Source of the DNA: Hyperoodon ampullatus
Taxonomy: Eukaryota; Chordata; Mammalia; Artiodactyla; Ziphiidae
Assembly (NCBI GenBank): GCA_949752795.1
Contig: OX457064.1
Coordinates: 40,854,368-40,918,367, forward strand
Direction of reading: 5' to 3'
DNA: 64,000 nucleotides
Shown: piece by piece, positions 1-10,720 of the stretch
Numbering within the stretch: the stretch's first letter is position 1
How the letters are laid out: every line of letters begins with the position of its first letter
Program-made: the position numbers and the translations under genes
Notes under the pieces: model-generated
Told to the model about the DNA's origin: nothing
Database searches by the model: none
Seen by the model: the letters and a program-made list of their open reading frames with translations, nothing else

Positions 1-309
1 GAAGATTTCAACTATATCAATAAACATGTACAATCAAGGCTTCTGGTATAATAATAGGCAAAATTGAGTAATTCATTTCAAATGACTCAACTGTATTTCA
101 AACTGCACATATGGGGGAAAAAGTCTCATTACTTAAAGCCACACCGTATTTTCCACTCAAGCCATTTGTTGATAATAAGAGGAACACTTTATAATGATAA
201 AATGGAATTCATAACAATTTTAGGTGTGTATTCACACAGAAAAATAGTCTCAAAGTATGTAAATATTTTCAAATGTTGAGTAAAACTTGAGTACTTAGAA
301 TCAATTCCA

Positions 310-850
310 CTTGGTCATGGTGTATAATTCTTTTTGTACATTGTTGGGTTTGACTTGCTTATGTTTTGTTAAGGATTTTAGTATCTGTGATTGTGAGAAA
401 TATTGGTCTGCAGTTTTCCTTTCTTATAGTGTCTTTGCCTGGTTTGGGTATTAGGGTAATATTGACCTCATAGAATGAGTTAAGAAATGTTCCCTCTATT
501 ATTTTCTGGAACAGATTGTAGAGAATTGGTATATTTCTTTACATATTTGGTAGATTCACCAGTGAACCCATCTGGGCAAGGTACATTATCTTTGAAAAGT
601 TATTAATTAGTGATTCAATTTTTCTAATCCATTTAGGCCTATTGAGATTGTCTGTTTTCTCCTTGTGTGACTTTTGGTGGATTACATCTTTCAAAAAAAG
701 TCATTTTCTTCTAAGTTACCAAATTTGTGAGCATAGTGTTGTTTGTAACATTCCTTTATTATCCTTTTCATGTACATGGGATTGGTAGTGATGGCTAGTC
801 TTTCACTTTTGTATTTGTAATTTGTATCATCTTAACTTTTTTTTTAATTC
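310..850 (-). mobile_element. Old L1 fragment, ORF2 reverse-transcriptase region, antisense
   Basis: Read on the minus strand this resembles the L1 ORF2 RT region. The plus strand shows the usual antisense wording: GTTAAGGATTTTAG near 370, GTATTAGGGTAATATTGACC near 449, and TCATAGAATGAGTTA near 468. There are many point changes and stops and no open frame, so it is long dead. Both ends are ragged and I see no target-site duplication. Confidence 0.75.
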
Positions 851-2224
851 TTAGCATTTGAAACACTTATATTACCTATCTGGTCTTGCATATTGTCCAC
901 TTTTTCCATTATATCCCTTAGCATATTAATCATAGGTATTTTAAATTCCCAGCCTTATAATTCCAACATCTCTGCCATAACTGAGTCTGGTTCTGATACT
1001 TGTTCTGTCTCTTTGGACTGGGTTTTTTGGCATTCAGCACATCTTTTTACTTTTTGTTAAAAGTCAGACATGCTGTATCAAGTTAAAGGAACTGAGGTAG
1101 GCTGTTAGCTTTATGTTTAACTGGCTAGGAGTTAGGCTGGGTTTACTCTTTGCTGTATCTGTGGTATCAGAGGCTAAATTTCCTTTAATGTCCTTGTTTC
1201 TATCTCCCATGTTTTCTTTGGGTCTAGAGTCCTTAAATAAGGTCTAAGACTTGTATGTATATGTTGTAATCCCTAACTACTATACAAGAGCCCTAGTAAG
1301 GTGTGGAAGAAGGGGAAGCATTCTGTATGCCTGCGATTAGGTCTCAGTCTTTTAGTGAGCCTGAGTTGGGTATTTCTCCTCCCCCATATCAAAGGCTAGA
1401 GAAGGCTATATTTGCCTATTTCCCTTCCTCCAGATATGTTCAGCTTTGGTAAAACCCCAGACAGTTAGGCTCAGGTAAAATAGATTCTCTTGAGGGCAAT
1501 TCTCTTGTTAAAAAACATAGGGAGCTCTAGGCATATTTCAAAACATACTTTTTCAGTTTTTCCAGCTTTTTTTGGTGTGAGGACTGGAGTGAAGACTTAG
1601 AAGCTCCTTACATATTAGATGGAAAATCAAAAGTCCTTGCCAGGTTTTTACTATAATTGCTCTATGATAGTGTGCTCAAATGATATCCTGTCACTCTAGT
1701 CATCAGGCCCAGTGCTTCAAATATAAAGCTAATTGTGGTTTTGAAAATCACAGGTCAATTTTTTGACTATCTTTAGTGTAGTGTTCTCTCTACCTTGAAC
1801 ACTGTATCCTCTGGTCTTAGCACTGGAATTAACTAATTTCTACTTTTCTTTCAAAATTCACTTCATTGTAATTCTCCATGGTACTGAGCCTTTGGTCCAT
1901 CTCCCTAGGCTTGTACTAGCTTCTCTGATAACACTTTTCACAGTATGTTCTGGTTGTCTTTTAACTTGCTTGTCTCCTTTACCAGACTATTTTGTAACAC
2001 TAGTACTTGTCACATAGGAGTTGTTCCATTACGGATCATCAAATGGATGCATGAATGATACATGTGATAGACACTTTACTGTTGTATTAAAAAGATGAAA
2101 AGAATGGGATTAGAGGATTTTTGAGTTTCATGGCCTATAGACATTGTTTACCAAGCTCTTTATTTTAATAGTGGAGGATGGGTGAGTAGGTTGTCTATAT
2201 GTAGAAGTATATCTTAAAAACTCT
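851..2224. other. No gene seen; possible ancient repeat at about 940-1720
   Basis: No sustained open frame and no RNA gene is visible. The part from about 940 to 1720 reads like a widespread old mammalian interspersed repeat, perhaps an L1 untranslated part, but I cannot name the family. The remainder looks unique and AT-rich. Confidence 0.4.
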
Positions 2225-2420
2225 AAACTTGGAGTCAGTTGATTTTTATTAAAAATCAAACCCTGCAACTTAATAGTCGGTGTCTTTGACCAAGCCATTT
2301 AACCTGTCCAAGTGTAAGTTTATCCATTAATAGAGATTTAACAGCCTCATAGGATGATGGACTTGATAGGATTTTCAACCTCATGGGATTGCCAACTTCA
2401 TAGGATAGTTGTGCTTAAAT
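2225..2420 (+). repeat. MIR-like SINE remnant
   Basis: Diverged match to the MIR core and 3' part: a segment like GTGTCTTTGACCAAGCCATTTAACCT near 2281, then a stretch like the MIR wording for 'a decreased count with first decimal', then CTCATAGGATGATGG near 2347. Ancient and inactive. Confidence 0.5.
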
Positions 2421-3117
2421 AGAATACTCCAAAGGAAGATAATTTATAATCTGCATTGTGTTCCTCATATTGGTTGTGGTTTTGAAGTCTGAAGTCATGA
2501 AGTTGTTGAGCAAACAGAAACAGAACTAGAAACCCAGTTTAATTCATTTTTAGTTCTATAGGTTTGATTATGGCATGGTTCTGCCTACATCCCCATGGTT
2601 AACCTGTGGGTCACAGCCTGTGGCTGGCCTTCTCTGGCTGTAATCAGACTTTTTCATTTCCCCCAGTATACTACAAATAATAACCCTCTCTACTTGTGCA
2701 GTGACCAGAACAAAATTAAAGAGTACTAGGTTATAAACTTGCCCTCCTTCCTTGCCCCATAGCCCCACTGATGGTCTGTCTTACTTGTTCGACACTTGTT
2801 TTAAGGTAGAGAACTCACAGGGTTCTAGGCAGGAAGTTGTAGTCCACAGGGTGCTGGCCAGAGACAGTAACTTTTGGAGCCTTGGAAGGCCTGACCTGCC
2901 GATGGCCACAAACATGTCTTTCCAACCAGTCTTGTGGCAGCTGTGGAGTGCTCAGATGGTATTGTCTCAATTATAGACACAGGCCTCAAGTGTGCTTGAT
3001 TTTTCCCTTGGAGATTTTGATTGCTTTTGTTATAAAAAGACAATGTACTTTGAGGGAAAAAAAGAGCTAACCATGAGACTTGCTGCTTGAGTTGAAGAGT
3101 CACGAAAAGTCAGTTAG
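2421..3117. other. No recognised feature
   Basis: Several short overlapping open frames (62-92 codons) lie on both strands at 2568-3103. None shows a motif, a conserved-looking composition or a splice context I would trust. Part of this could be the 5' end of the retrocopy that follows. Confidence 0.4.
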
Positions 3118-5062
3118 ATGGTTAGACCCATTACATACACCTTTGAAGCCCTGGAGTCACCTGTGATGGAAGCCAGTCCCCTGGAGTTACAAACTCTGTG
3201 TTTGGCAGCACTTAATAGAGATGCAAACAGGTCTACCTTTTCCCTGTGGGATACAGTAGACCTTCTCGATCAAAGACAGAAAAGAGAGTCCACCAAAAAT
3301 TTCATTTCATGAGATAATGATGGCTAATCTTAAGAGGCAGTCACTCAAAAGAGGTGTCAAACTCCCCAGTGTCAAGTGACTGAGGCCTAAAATATCTTAA
3401 AGTCATTTCAGAAGACTACAGAACAAAATCAGAAAGAAATAATGTCTTTAATGAAAATGTTCAGCTGCTTGCCCAAAAAGATGCTGAAAGGAAAAGAGTA
3501 CAGAAGTTGAAGGAACAGAAAAAAATAACAGAAAATGTCAACACACAAAGGGAACAAGAAGTCAGCTATAAAGAGAGCCAGTTAAAAATCTCTGGTTGAA
3601 TCTGTGCTTAAGATGATAAACTTACCTGCTCTCTTTAGAGAAGATTACACAGATGATGACAAGCTGGCATTGGACAAAAAGGATGTCAAAAATGGAAGCC
3701 AAGGGCTTCCCTGGTGGCGCAGTGGTTGAGAGTCCGCCTGCCGATGCAGGAGACATGGGTTCGTGCCCCAGTCCGGGAAGATCCCACATGCCGCGGAGCG
3801 GCTGGGCCCGTGAGCCATGGCCGCTGAGCCTGCGCGTCCGGAGCCTGTGCTCCACAAGGGGAGAGGCCACAACAGTGAGAGGCCCGCGTACTGCAAAGAA
3901 AAAAAAAAAAAAAAAAAAGGAAACCAAGATTATTAGAGGTCAATTTGAAGAATCTCATTGATGCTGTTAACTTAAACGTCTCCTTAAATAAAATTAAATG
4001 AAAGAAAGAACGAGTATTTAAAAAGTTCCCAAACAAAACAGCCATCTTTCTGTGCAGTGAGAAAATGCACAGTTTGGAAAAGAGATTCAAAAGCTTCCCT
4101 TGATTCTCCAGACACTGCCAGAGCTAAATCAACAATATGAAATGCAGTTTTTCATAAAATCAATTGAGGAGGGAATTTACTTCTTAGAAATGGAGGAGAA
4201 ATTTTACATAGTTTATGAAAACATTAACATTTTGTATCAAAACCTTAACTTCTACAGAACGATGGTCAAAGAGCTGGAGAAACAACTGGATATTCCGTTT
4301 CCTTCAACCCAAGGTGGATCAATTCCCATGAGAAAATAGCTCAAGAAAGTTTGTTGGCTGTAATATCGACCAAGAGAAAACTCAATGATCTAAGGAATGA
4401 AAATGGTCCCAAAGGGCAAAAGTTGGCTGAATTAGAGTTTTAAATCCAACTTTTTCCAAGTGGCCCCTTTGTTTCTGCTGTTCTACATGAGGCCTAGGGT
4501 AGTGGCCCTAGGGAGTTTGGTTATTCCCTCTCTCATCAGGACCCCAAGAGAGTAGGAGGGGTGAGGTGTGAATTCTCAGGGATCCAGGGTGGTGTGTAGG
4601 TTTGATTGAGGCTTAAAGTAGGCAAATCCCAAATATTTACACACTTAGAAGGAATCTGATTTGTTTTCTTCCTTTAAATTAATTCTGGTGGATCCCTATT
4701 TGGTTTAACTTGTTACTTAATTGAAGTTGCATTTACTCTTTTGAAATTTTATACAATTATAAACTCTAAGATACTGTTTCCAGAATATAGATGGCTTTAC
4801 TATAATTTTTACAATATATAATTTTATTTCCTTAAACCCTCTAGAATTAGATCATATAATTATTATTCTTTAATTTACTTAATTGATATATTATTACTTA
4901 AATTATAACTGAAGTTGGACCTGATCAGGTGGACTTTTGAAACAATAAAGATCATTTCTATATGCTATGAAATATAACCCATCTATAAAAGTAACCTAAT
5001 GTTTACCTCAATAAATATTGACCGACCTTAAAATACTGTAGGTAAAAAAAAATAAAAATAAA
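3118..5062 (+). pseudogene. Processed pseudogene (retrocopy) of an unidentified coiled-coil-like gene
   Basis: Broken coding blocks run in one direction. A 64-codon open block spans 3118-3309. Frameshifted Lys/Glu/Gln-rich sequence covers about 3340-3700. A 79-codon block lies at 4100-4336 and contains YENINILYQNL and VKELEKQLDIPF. A final block in another frame (WINSHEKIAQESLLAV) runs to a TAA at 4441-4443. A 600-base AT-rich tail follows, with AATAAA at 5010-5015 and an A-rich tract from 5044 to 5062 about 30 bases later, as in a polyadenylated mRNA. No intron-like gaps break the body, so a reverse-transcribed mRNA copy fits best. A CHR-2 SINE (3704-3918) interrupts it. The Lys/Glu-rich character suggests a coiled-coil protein, but I could not name the parent; the 5' boundary is uncertain. 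Confidence 0.5.
3704..3918 (+). mobile_element. CHR-2-type tRNA-derived SINE
   Basis: Full-length copy. A pol III A box (TGGCGCAGTGG, 3715-3725) and B box (GGTTCGTGCCC, 3758-3768) are visible, and it ends in 18 or more A residues. The flanks GGAAGCCAAG (about 3694-3703) and GGAAACCAAG (from 3919) form a 10-bp target-site duplication with one mismatch. It sits inside the retro-pseudogene, so it is younger than it. The tRNA-Glu origin of CHR SINEs is family knowledge. Confidence 0.93.
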
Positions 5063-5586
5063 AACCCCAAACCAACACAACCACATCCCCAGCTAAACTT
5101 ATTATTATTCTTGTTAGTTCAGGCCTAATTCCACAGATTAATTTTGGGAAGTTAACATTGGCAACCGTTTGTTTCTTAGTTATTCTTTGTGACTTTTGCT
5201 TTCTTGGTTATAATATCATTTACTGTTTAAACATTTCTAAATTTTATTCAGTCAAAATTAAGTATGCTTATATGACTCTTGAGTTTCATTTTTTTCCTGG
5301 AAACTATCTCCTCAATCTAATTTTAATTTTCTTTTTGTCTCTGTTATTTTCATGGTTATAAATTTTTATATTAAAGTTTGATCCCACTCTGCTTTGCCTA
5401 AGGAAGGAGTTAGAAACTGCACATTATTTCCCCTCACCCCAAATTCCTATTCAGTTTTCCCATAGGGTTTATGAGGGAACTTACACTTTCTAATTATTTA
5501 AAATATCACCTTTCTCAGGTAATAAATTCCCATTTATTTTTTAAGTCTGTTACCACTGGATTTTTTGTGGGGTTTTTTTGGATTTT
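5063..5586. other. AT-rich sequence without a recognised feature
   Basis: I see only a short 67-codon frame at 5158-5361 rich in Phe, Leu and Ile, as expected by chance in AT-rich DNA. No repeat family was recognised. Confidence 0.4.
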
Positions 5587-6467
5587 AATTTTTTTTTTTT
5601 TATTGAAGTGTAGTTGGTTTACAAGATTGTTTTAGTTTTTGGTGTACAGCAAAGTGATTCAATTATACACATATGTATTATTTTTCATATTCTTTTCCAT
5701 TATATTTTATTACAAGATATTGAATATAGTTCCCTGTGCTATACAGTAGGGCCTTGTTGTTCATGTACTTTATATATAGCACTGTTATATCTATTAATCC
5801 TAAATTCTTAAGTTATCCCTCCCTCTACTCCTTTCCCCTTTGGTATCCATAAGTTTATTTCGTATGTCTGTGAGTCTATTTCTGCTTTGTAAATAGTTCT
5901 TTCATATCATATTTTAGATTTCCCATATAAGTGATATATTTGTTTTTCTCTGTCTGACTTCACATAGTATGATAATCTCTAGGTCCATCCATGTTGCTGC
6001 AAATGGCATTATTTCATTCTTTTTTATGGCTGAATAGTATTCCATGGTATATATGTACCACATCTTTTTTATCCATTCATCTGTTGATGGACATTTGGGT
6101 TGCTTCCATGTCTTAGCTATTGGAAATAGTGCTGCTGTGAACATTGGGGTGCAGGTATCTTTTTGAATTAGAGTTTTTATCTTTTCCAGATATATACCCA
6201 GCAGTGGGATTGCTGGATTATATGATAACCCTGTTTTTACTTTTTTAAGGAACCTCTGTACTGTTCTCCATGGTGGCTGCACCAATTTACATTCCCACCA
6301 ACAGTGTAGGAGGGTCTCCTTTTCTCCACACCCTTTCCAGCATATTTTATTATTTGTAGACTTCTTGATGATGAGCATTCTGACTGGTGTGAGATGATAC
6401 CTCATTGTAGTTTTGATTTGCATTTCTCTAGTAATTAGCGATGTTGAACATCTTTTCATGTGCCTGT
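5587..6467 (-). mobile_element. 5'-truncated L1: end of ORF2 plus 3' UTR
   Basis: The minus strand carries a T-rich (poly(A)) end near 5587, the L1 3' UTR, and about 180 continuous codons of the ORF2p C terminus with its stop at 5914. Recognisable residues include [33 protein letters not shown] and [12 protein letters not shown]. It breaks off near 6467, where the open frame continues into unrelated sequence up to 6681. The intact C-terminal frame suggests a moderately young insertion. No clear target-site duplication was found. Confidence 0.9.
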
Positions 6468-7346
6468 TAATCACCACTGTGTCAGTGCTCGTGACAACAG
6501 CAAGAGGAGTAGCAGCATGGAAGACGGGCAAGGATACTACTCTTGCCTGAACAACAGTGCTCCTTGATAAACAACCTGGTTCCATGCATAATTCTCCCTG
6601 GGCTGGTGGGCTCCATTTCTGCATACTTTGCAGAGAACCATACTTGGTCCATCTCCCTGTCTCAGAGGTGCACAATGACAAAAAATTATCCGAATGGCTG
6701 CACCGGGCATCCAGTGACAGTCACCAGGCTAGATGCAGAGACTAGAGAGCTCTAGCCTGACCCTTGGTAAGCAGGACTCAAGCATAGATTGATTAAGGCA
6801 CTGTGTCATTGCTGCCTTAACAGTGGGAGCCTCAGAGATGACCTGCTAAATACAGTCTGAACCTGAGAGTCATACGGGGTAGAGTCACTTAACAGCAGTT
6901 CTCACCTTAGAGATGAGAATATTTTAGGATTGGTAGAGTTGGCAACACCCAAAAAAGACAACAAAGTGTACATGAGCATTTGTATAATTGTAGCACTTAT
7001 ATATGCTAGGGAAACCTGACAGCAGTTGTCTCAGGCAGGCTTCAGTGTATCACAGAGCCAAGAGCAGTTCGTTAAAGCTAACCAAGTATCCTAGGTGGTG
7101 GCTGTCTTATGCTGTTCATTATGCCAACTGTTTTAAATGCCTCCTGTTCATCTTACTGGTGAGGAAGGGGTACCATCCAAGGTTAAGGGGATGGCCAAAC
7201 ACGTGACACGTGACACTAAGATGAGATTAAAGCAGTTGATTAGTCACATAAAGTCACAGCATGCAGTAGGAAGACACTGCACACCATGCCAGACCAGCCA
7301 GGTTTACACTTGGGAAGGGTGAACAAACAAGGGGTTTGTAGTATCA
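6468..7346. other. Unassigned sequence between repeats
   Basis: Less AT-rich than its surroundings. It contains only short overlapping frames (61-70 codons) and no family I recognise. It could be an old LTR or unique DNA. Confidence 0.35.
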
Positions 7347-7360
7347 AGAAGGTAAGATGG

Positions 7361-7568
7361 GGATTCCCTGGTGGCGCATTGGTTGAGAGTCTGCCTGCCG
7401 ATGCAGGGGACACGGGTTCGTGCCCCAGTCCGGGAAGATCCCACATGCCGCGGAGCGGCTGGGCCCGTGAGCCATGGCTGCTGAGCCTGCGCTTCCGGAG
7501 CCTGTGCTCTGCAGTGGGAGAGGCCACAACAGTGAGAGGCCCACGTACCGAAAAAAAAAAAAAAAAAA
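7361..7568 (+). mobile_element. CHR-2-type tRNA-derived SINE
   Basis: Full-length copy with the A-box region GTGGCGCATTGG, the B box GGTTCGTGCCC and a terminal A tract. The target-site duplication is AGAAGGTAAGATG before it and AGAAGGTAGGATG after it (one mismatch). Confidence 0.93.
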
Positions 7569-7794
7569 GAAGGTAGGATGACCCCTTGTTCCAATGGTTG
7601 ATGTGTTTGGCTTGTTTGAATAGTCCTATGGCCTACCTAACTGAAGGCAGATGTTTGGAGATAAGCAAGAACTGTGCTTGGTTCCCTTGGACTGTAGACT
7701 TACACATGGTATCAGAGTCCAGGGGGAGAATTGGCAGTTAGGCCATTCAAAAACCTTTTGATTTCACCAGATGTCTTCAGCACATAATTTTGGG
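7569..7794. other. Short unassigned interval
   Basis: No gene or clear repeat is visible. Its right part may belong to the inverted L1 block that follows. Confidence 0.3.
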
Positions 7795-7935
7795 TTCTGT
7801 TTTTAGGCCTTACACCATATATGGATTCTCTCAGTTTTTGCTGAAAGTATTTTGAAATTCTGTTGTTAGGTATATTAACATTTAGTCCTATTGCCTCTTC
7901 TTGGAGCATAACCCCTTTATCATAACATTTACAAA
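7795..7935 (-). mobile_element. Inverted 5' piece of an old L1 (ORF2 after the endonuclease domain)
   Basis: The minus strand reads YDKGVMLQEEAIGLNVNIPN followed by NRISKYFQQKL. This is a diverged version of the ORF2 segment that follows the endonuclease catalytic core. It abuts, in opposite orientation, the L1 3' part starting at about 7936. That layout is typical of L1 5' inversion by twin priming. Confidence 0.65.
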
Positions 7936-9120
7936 TCATATATTTGATAGGGGACTCATACACAGAATACATAAAGAACTCTTACAACTCAACAAGAAAG
8001 ACAAATAACCAAATTGAAAAATGAACACAGGGTTTGAATAAACATTACTCCAAAAAGTGGCCATTGAGCACATGAAAAGATGCTCAACGTCATTATTCAT
8101 TAGGCAAACACAAATCAAAACCACAATTAGATATCAATTAACACTATAGGATGACTATAATAAAAAAGACATATAATAACAAGTTGTAGAGAATGGGCAG
8201 AAGTTGGAAACTTCACACACTGCTGGTGAGGATTTAAAATAGTGCAGCTGCTTTGGAAAAGAGTTTGGCAGTTACTCAAAAGGTTAAGCATAGAGTTATC
8301 ATATGACCCATCAAGTCCACTCCTAGGTATATACTCAAGAGAATTGGAAACATGTCTATACCAAAACTTGTACATGATTGTTAATAGCAGCATTGTCCAT
8401 ATTATCTAAAAAATGGAGACAAGTCAAAATTTGTCTATCGGTACTTCCCTGGTGGTGCAGTGGTTGGGAACCCACCTGCCACTGCAGGGGTTTGAGCCCT
8501 GGTCCTGGAGGATCCCACATGCCGTGGAGCAACTAAGCACATGTGCCACACTACTGAGACTGCGCTCTGAGAAGCCTACGCACTGCAACAAAGAATGGTA
8601 CCCGCAGTCCACAACTAGAGAAAGCCCGCATGCAGCAATGAAGACCCAACAAAGCCAATAAATAAATCAATAAATAATTTAAAAAATTTTGTCTATCAAC
8701 TGGCAAACAGTTAAATAAAATGTGGTATATCCATCCATACAGGGAAACATTATTTGCCAATAAAAAGTAATGAAATACTGACACATGCTACAACAATCAT
8801 GCACCTTGAAAATATTACACTAAGTGTAACACGTGAGTCACAAAAGACCACATTTTTTATGATTTCGTTTATATGAAAAGTCTATATTAGGCAAATCTGT
8901 ATAGTTGGAAAATAGATTAGTGGTTGCTTAGGTTTGTAGAGGTTGAGAATAAATGGGAAGGATAAGGGATATGCGGTTTCTTTTCAGAGTGATCAGTATG
9001 TTCCAAAATTGACTGTAGTGATTATTGTAAACTTTCTGTGAATATAAGAAAAAAGTTGAATTGTAAACTTTATATGGGTAGTGGAATATGAGTTATGGTT
9101 CTATAGAGCTGTTTTATTTT
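7936..9120 (+). mobile_element. Old L1 (L1M-type), ORF2 C-terminal half and 3' UTR
   Basis: Colinear with L1M ORF2 and 3' UTR: ACATGAAAAGATGCTCAACG near 8072, a CATATGACCCATCAAGTCCACT segment near 8300, and the L1M 3' UTR part with TAGATTAGTGGTTGCTTAGG near 8914. It ends near the T/A-rich tract at about 9120. Heavily mutated. A CHR-1 SINE interrupts it at 8440-8682. Together with the inverted piece at 7795-7935 it probably comes from one insertion. Confidence 0.8.
8440..8682 (+). mobile_element. CHR-1-type (long) SINE, diverged
   Basis: Starts ACTTCCCTGGTGGTGCAGTGG and continues into the longer CHR-1 body (ACTAGAGAAAGCCCGCATGC near 8613) before an AATAAATAAATC tail. It is flanked by AAAATTTGTCTATC (8426-8439) and AAAATTTTGTCTATC (8683-8697), a target-site duplication inside the host L1. 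Confidence 0.88.
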
Positions 9121-9198
9121 TTTAAAAAAGGCATGATACAAAGAAAACAGACTAGAGGACTTCATTGGTGAATTTAAGAAATAATTTCTCTACAATTT

Positions 9199-9408
9199 TT
9201 TTTTTTTTTTTTTTTTGCTGTACGCGGGCCTCTCACCGCCGCGGCCCCTCCCGCTGTGGAGCACAGGCTCCGGACGCGCAGGCTCAGCGGCCATGGCTCA
9301 CAGGCCCAGCCGCTCCGCGGCATGTGGGACCCTCCCAGACCGGGGCACGAACCAGTGTCCCCTGCATCGGCAGGCGGACTCTCAACCACTGCGCCACCAG
9401 GGAAGCCC
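9199..9408 (-). mobile_element. CHR-2-type SINE, antisense
   Basis: The T tract at about 9196-9216 is the poly(A) tail and GGGAAGCCCC at its right end is the SINE 5' end. A target-site duplication CTCTACAATTT lies at 9188-9198 and 9409-9419, an exact match. Confidence 0.93.
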
Positions 9409-9456
9409 CTCTACAATTTATACAAGATAGAAAAGAAGGGAGTACTTCCCAATTCA

Positions 9457-9667
9457 TTTTTTTTTTTTTTTTTGGTGGTACGTGGGCCTCTCACTGTTGT
9501 GGCCTCTCCCGTTGCAGGGCACAGGCTTCGGACACGCAGGCTCAGCAGCCATGGCTCACGGACCCAGCCGCTCCAAGCCATGTGGGATCTTCCCGGACTG
9601 GGGCACGAACCCGTGTCCCCTGCATTGGCAGGCGGACTCTCAACCACTGCGCCACCAGGGAAGCCCC
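9457..9667 (-). mobile_element. CHR-2-type SINE, antisense
   Basis: A second copy in the same orientation about 50 bases after the first. The flanks CTTCCCAATTCATTT and CTTCCCAATTCGTTT form a target-site duplication with one mismatch. Its own duplication shows it is an independent insertion and not a tandem copy of its neighbour. Confidence 0.93.
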
Positions 9668-10720
9668 TTCCCAATTCGTTTTATGTGACCAGCATAATGT
9701 TGAGATCAAAACCTGACAAAGACCTTAAAGGAAATTTGCAGGCTGATCTTTCTAGTGAACATAGATGCTAAAATACAAATAAATCAACAACAACAATAAA
9801 AAACAAATGCAACAATATATAAAAGACATAACACATCAAAACTAAGTTGGATTTATTTTAGATATACAAGGCAGGTTTAACAGTCAAAAATTAGTGTACT
9901 TTACATATTTGTAGGATAAAAAAAGAGATTCATATGCTTTTATTAATAGATGCAGAATAAGTGCTTGATAAAATTTAACAGTGAAACATGATTTAAAAAA
10001 AAAATCCTCTTAAGCAAACCTGGGGAAAAACTAACTTTCTAAATCAGATACAACATACCCACAAATTCCTACAGCCTATATTATATGAACTAGTGAAATT
10101 TCAAAAACTTTCCCCTCCAGAGCTGGAAGGGTACAAAGATGCTCACTTTTACTCTTCTTGTCACCCATTTTTCTAGAAGTCCTAGTTTTTACAACAAAGC
10201 CAGAAAATGAAATAAATATGCAGGTATAGAAAATAAAATGGAAAAAAATCTTTCATTGTAGTATGTGGAAAACGTGTATATGTAGAAAACTGAAAACAAT
10301 CTACATGAAATAAAATTAGTCTGTTAATTAACCAAGATTGCAAGACAAAGGGTCAATATATAAAATCCTATTGCATTTCCAAAATAAGATCAATTATTAG
10401 AAAATATTTGTAAATGACAGTATTTAAATTAGCATCAGAAATAGTCAGTACTTGGGAATGAACGTGAAAATATGTGCAAGAACTTTACAGTGGAAATCTA
10501 CAAAACATTATAGAGATGAACCAAAGCCTAAATAGATGGCAGGACATACCATACTCATAGCTGGAAGGCTTGTAAGGTAAAGATGTGATTTGTCTCCTAA
10601 TTTCTCTATATAATTAATACAATCCATATCAAAATTCTAGCAGGTTATTTTTGCGGAAAGTAACGAAACTTTTCTAAAATGGATGTGGAAGTGTAAAGCA
10701 AGACTTTTAGGACCATGACT

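Larger units (their letters stand above)
9137..10720 (+). mobile_element. Old L1 fragment, ORF2 RT region
   Basis: Diverged ORF2 nucleotide wording can be followed across two SINE insertions: GACTTCATTGGTGAATTT (9159), ACTTCCCAATTC, AACATAGATGCTAAAATAC (9758), AACAATATATAAAAGACAT, AATAGATGCAGAATAAGTGC (9946), and ATCAAAATTCTAGCAGG (10628). It has many stops and is dead. The two SINEs at 9199-9408 and 9457-9667 were inserted into it later. Confidence 0.75.

Noticed and set aside
3715..3768. SINE heads as functional tRNA genes
   Set aside because: A and B boxes are present, but the sequence cannot fold as a full tRNA cloverleaf with an anticodon stem and it continues into the SINE body; these are SINE promoters.
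3622..4090. Frames of 101-134 codons on the minus strand and 102 on the plus strand
   Set aside because: They are readings of the CHR-2 SINE and its A/T tail with short flanks, not host coding sequence.
9165..9771. Long overlapping frames (171 and 183 codons) as protein genes
   Set aside because: They consist of two antisense CHR-2 SINEs. The same peptide pieces (for example GSSRTGART and RRTLNHCATREA) recur at nearly every CHR-2 copy in the window on both strands.
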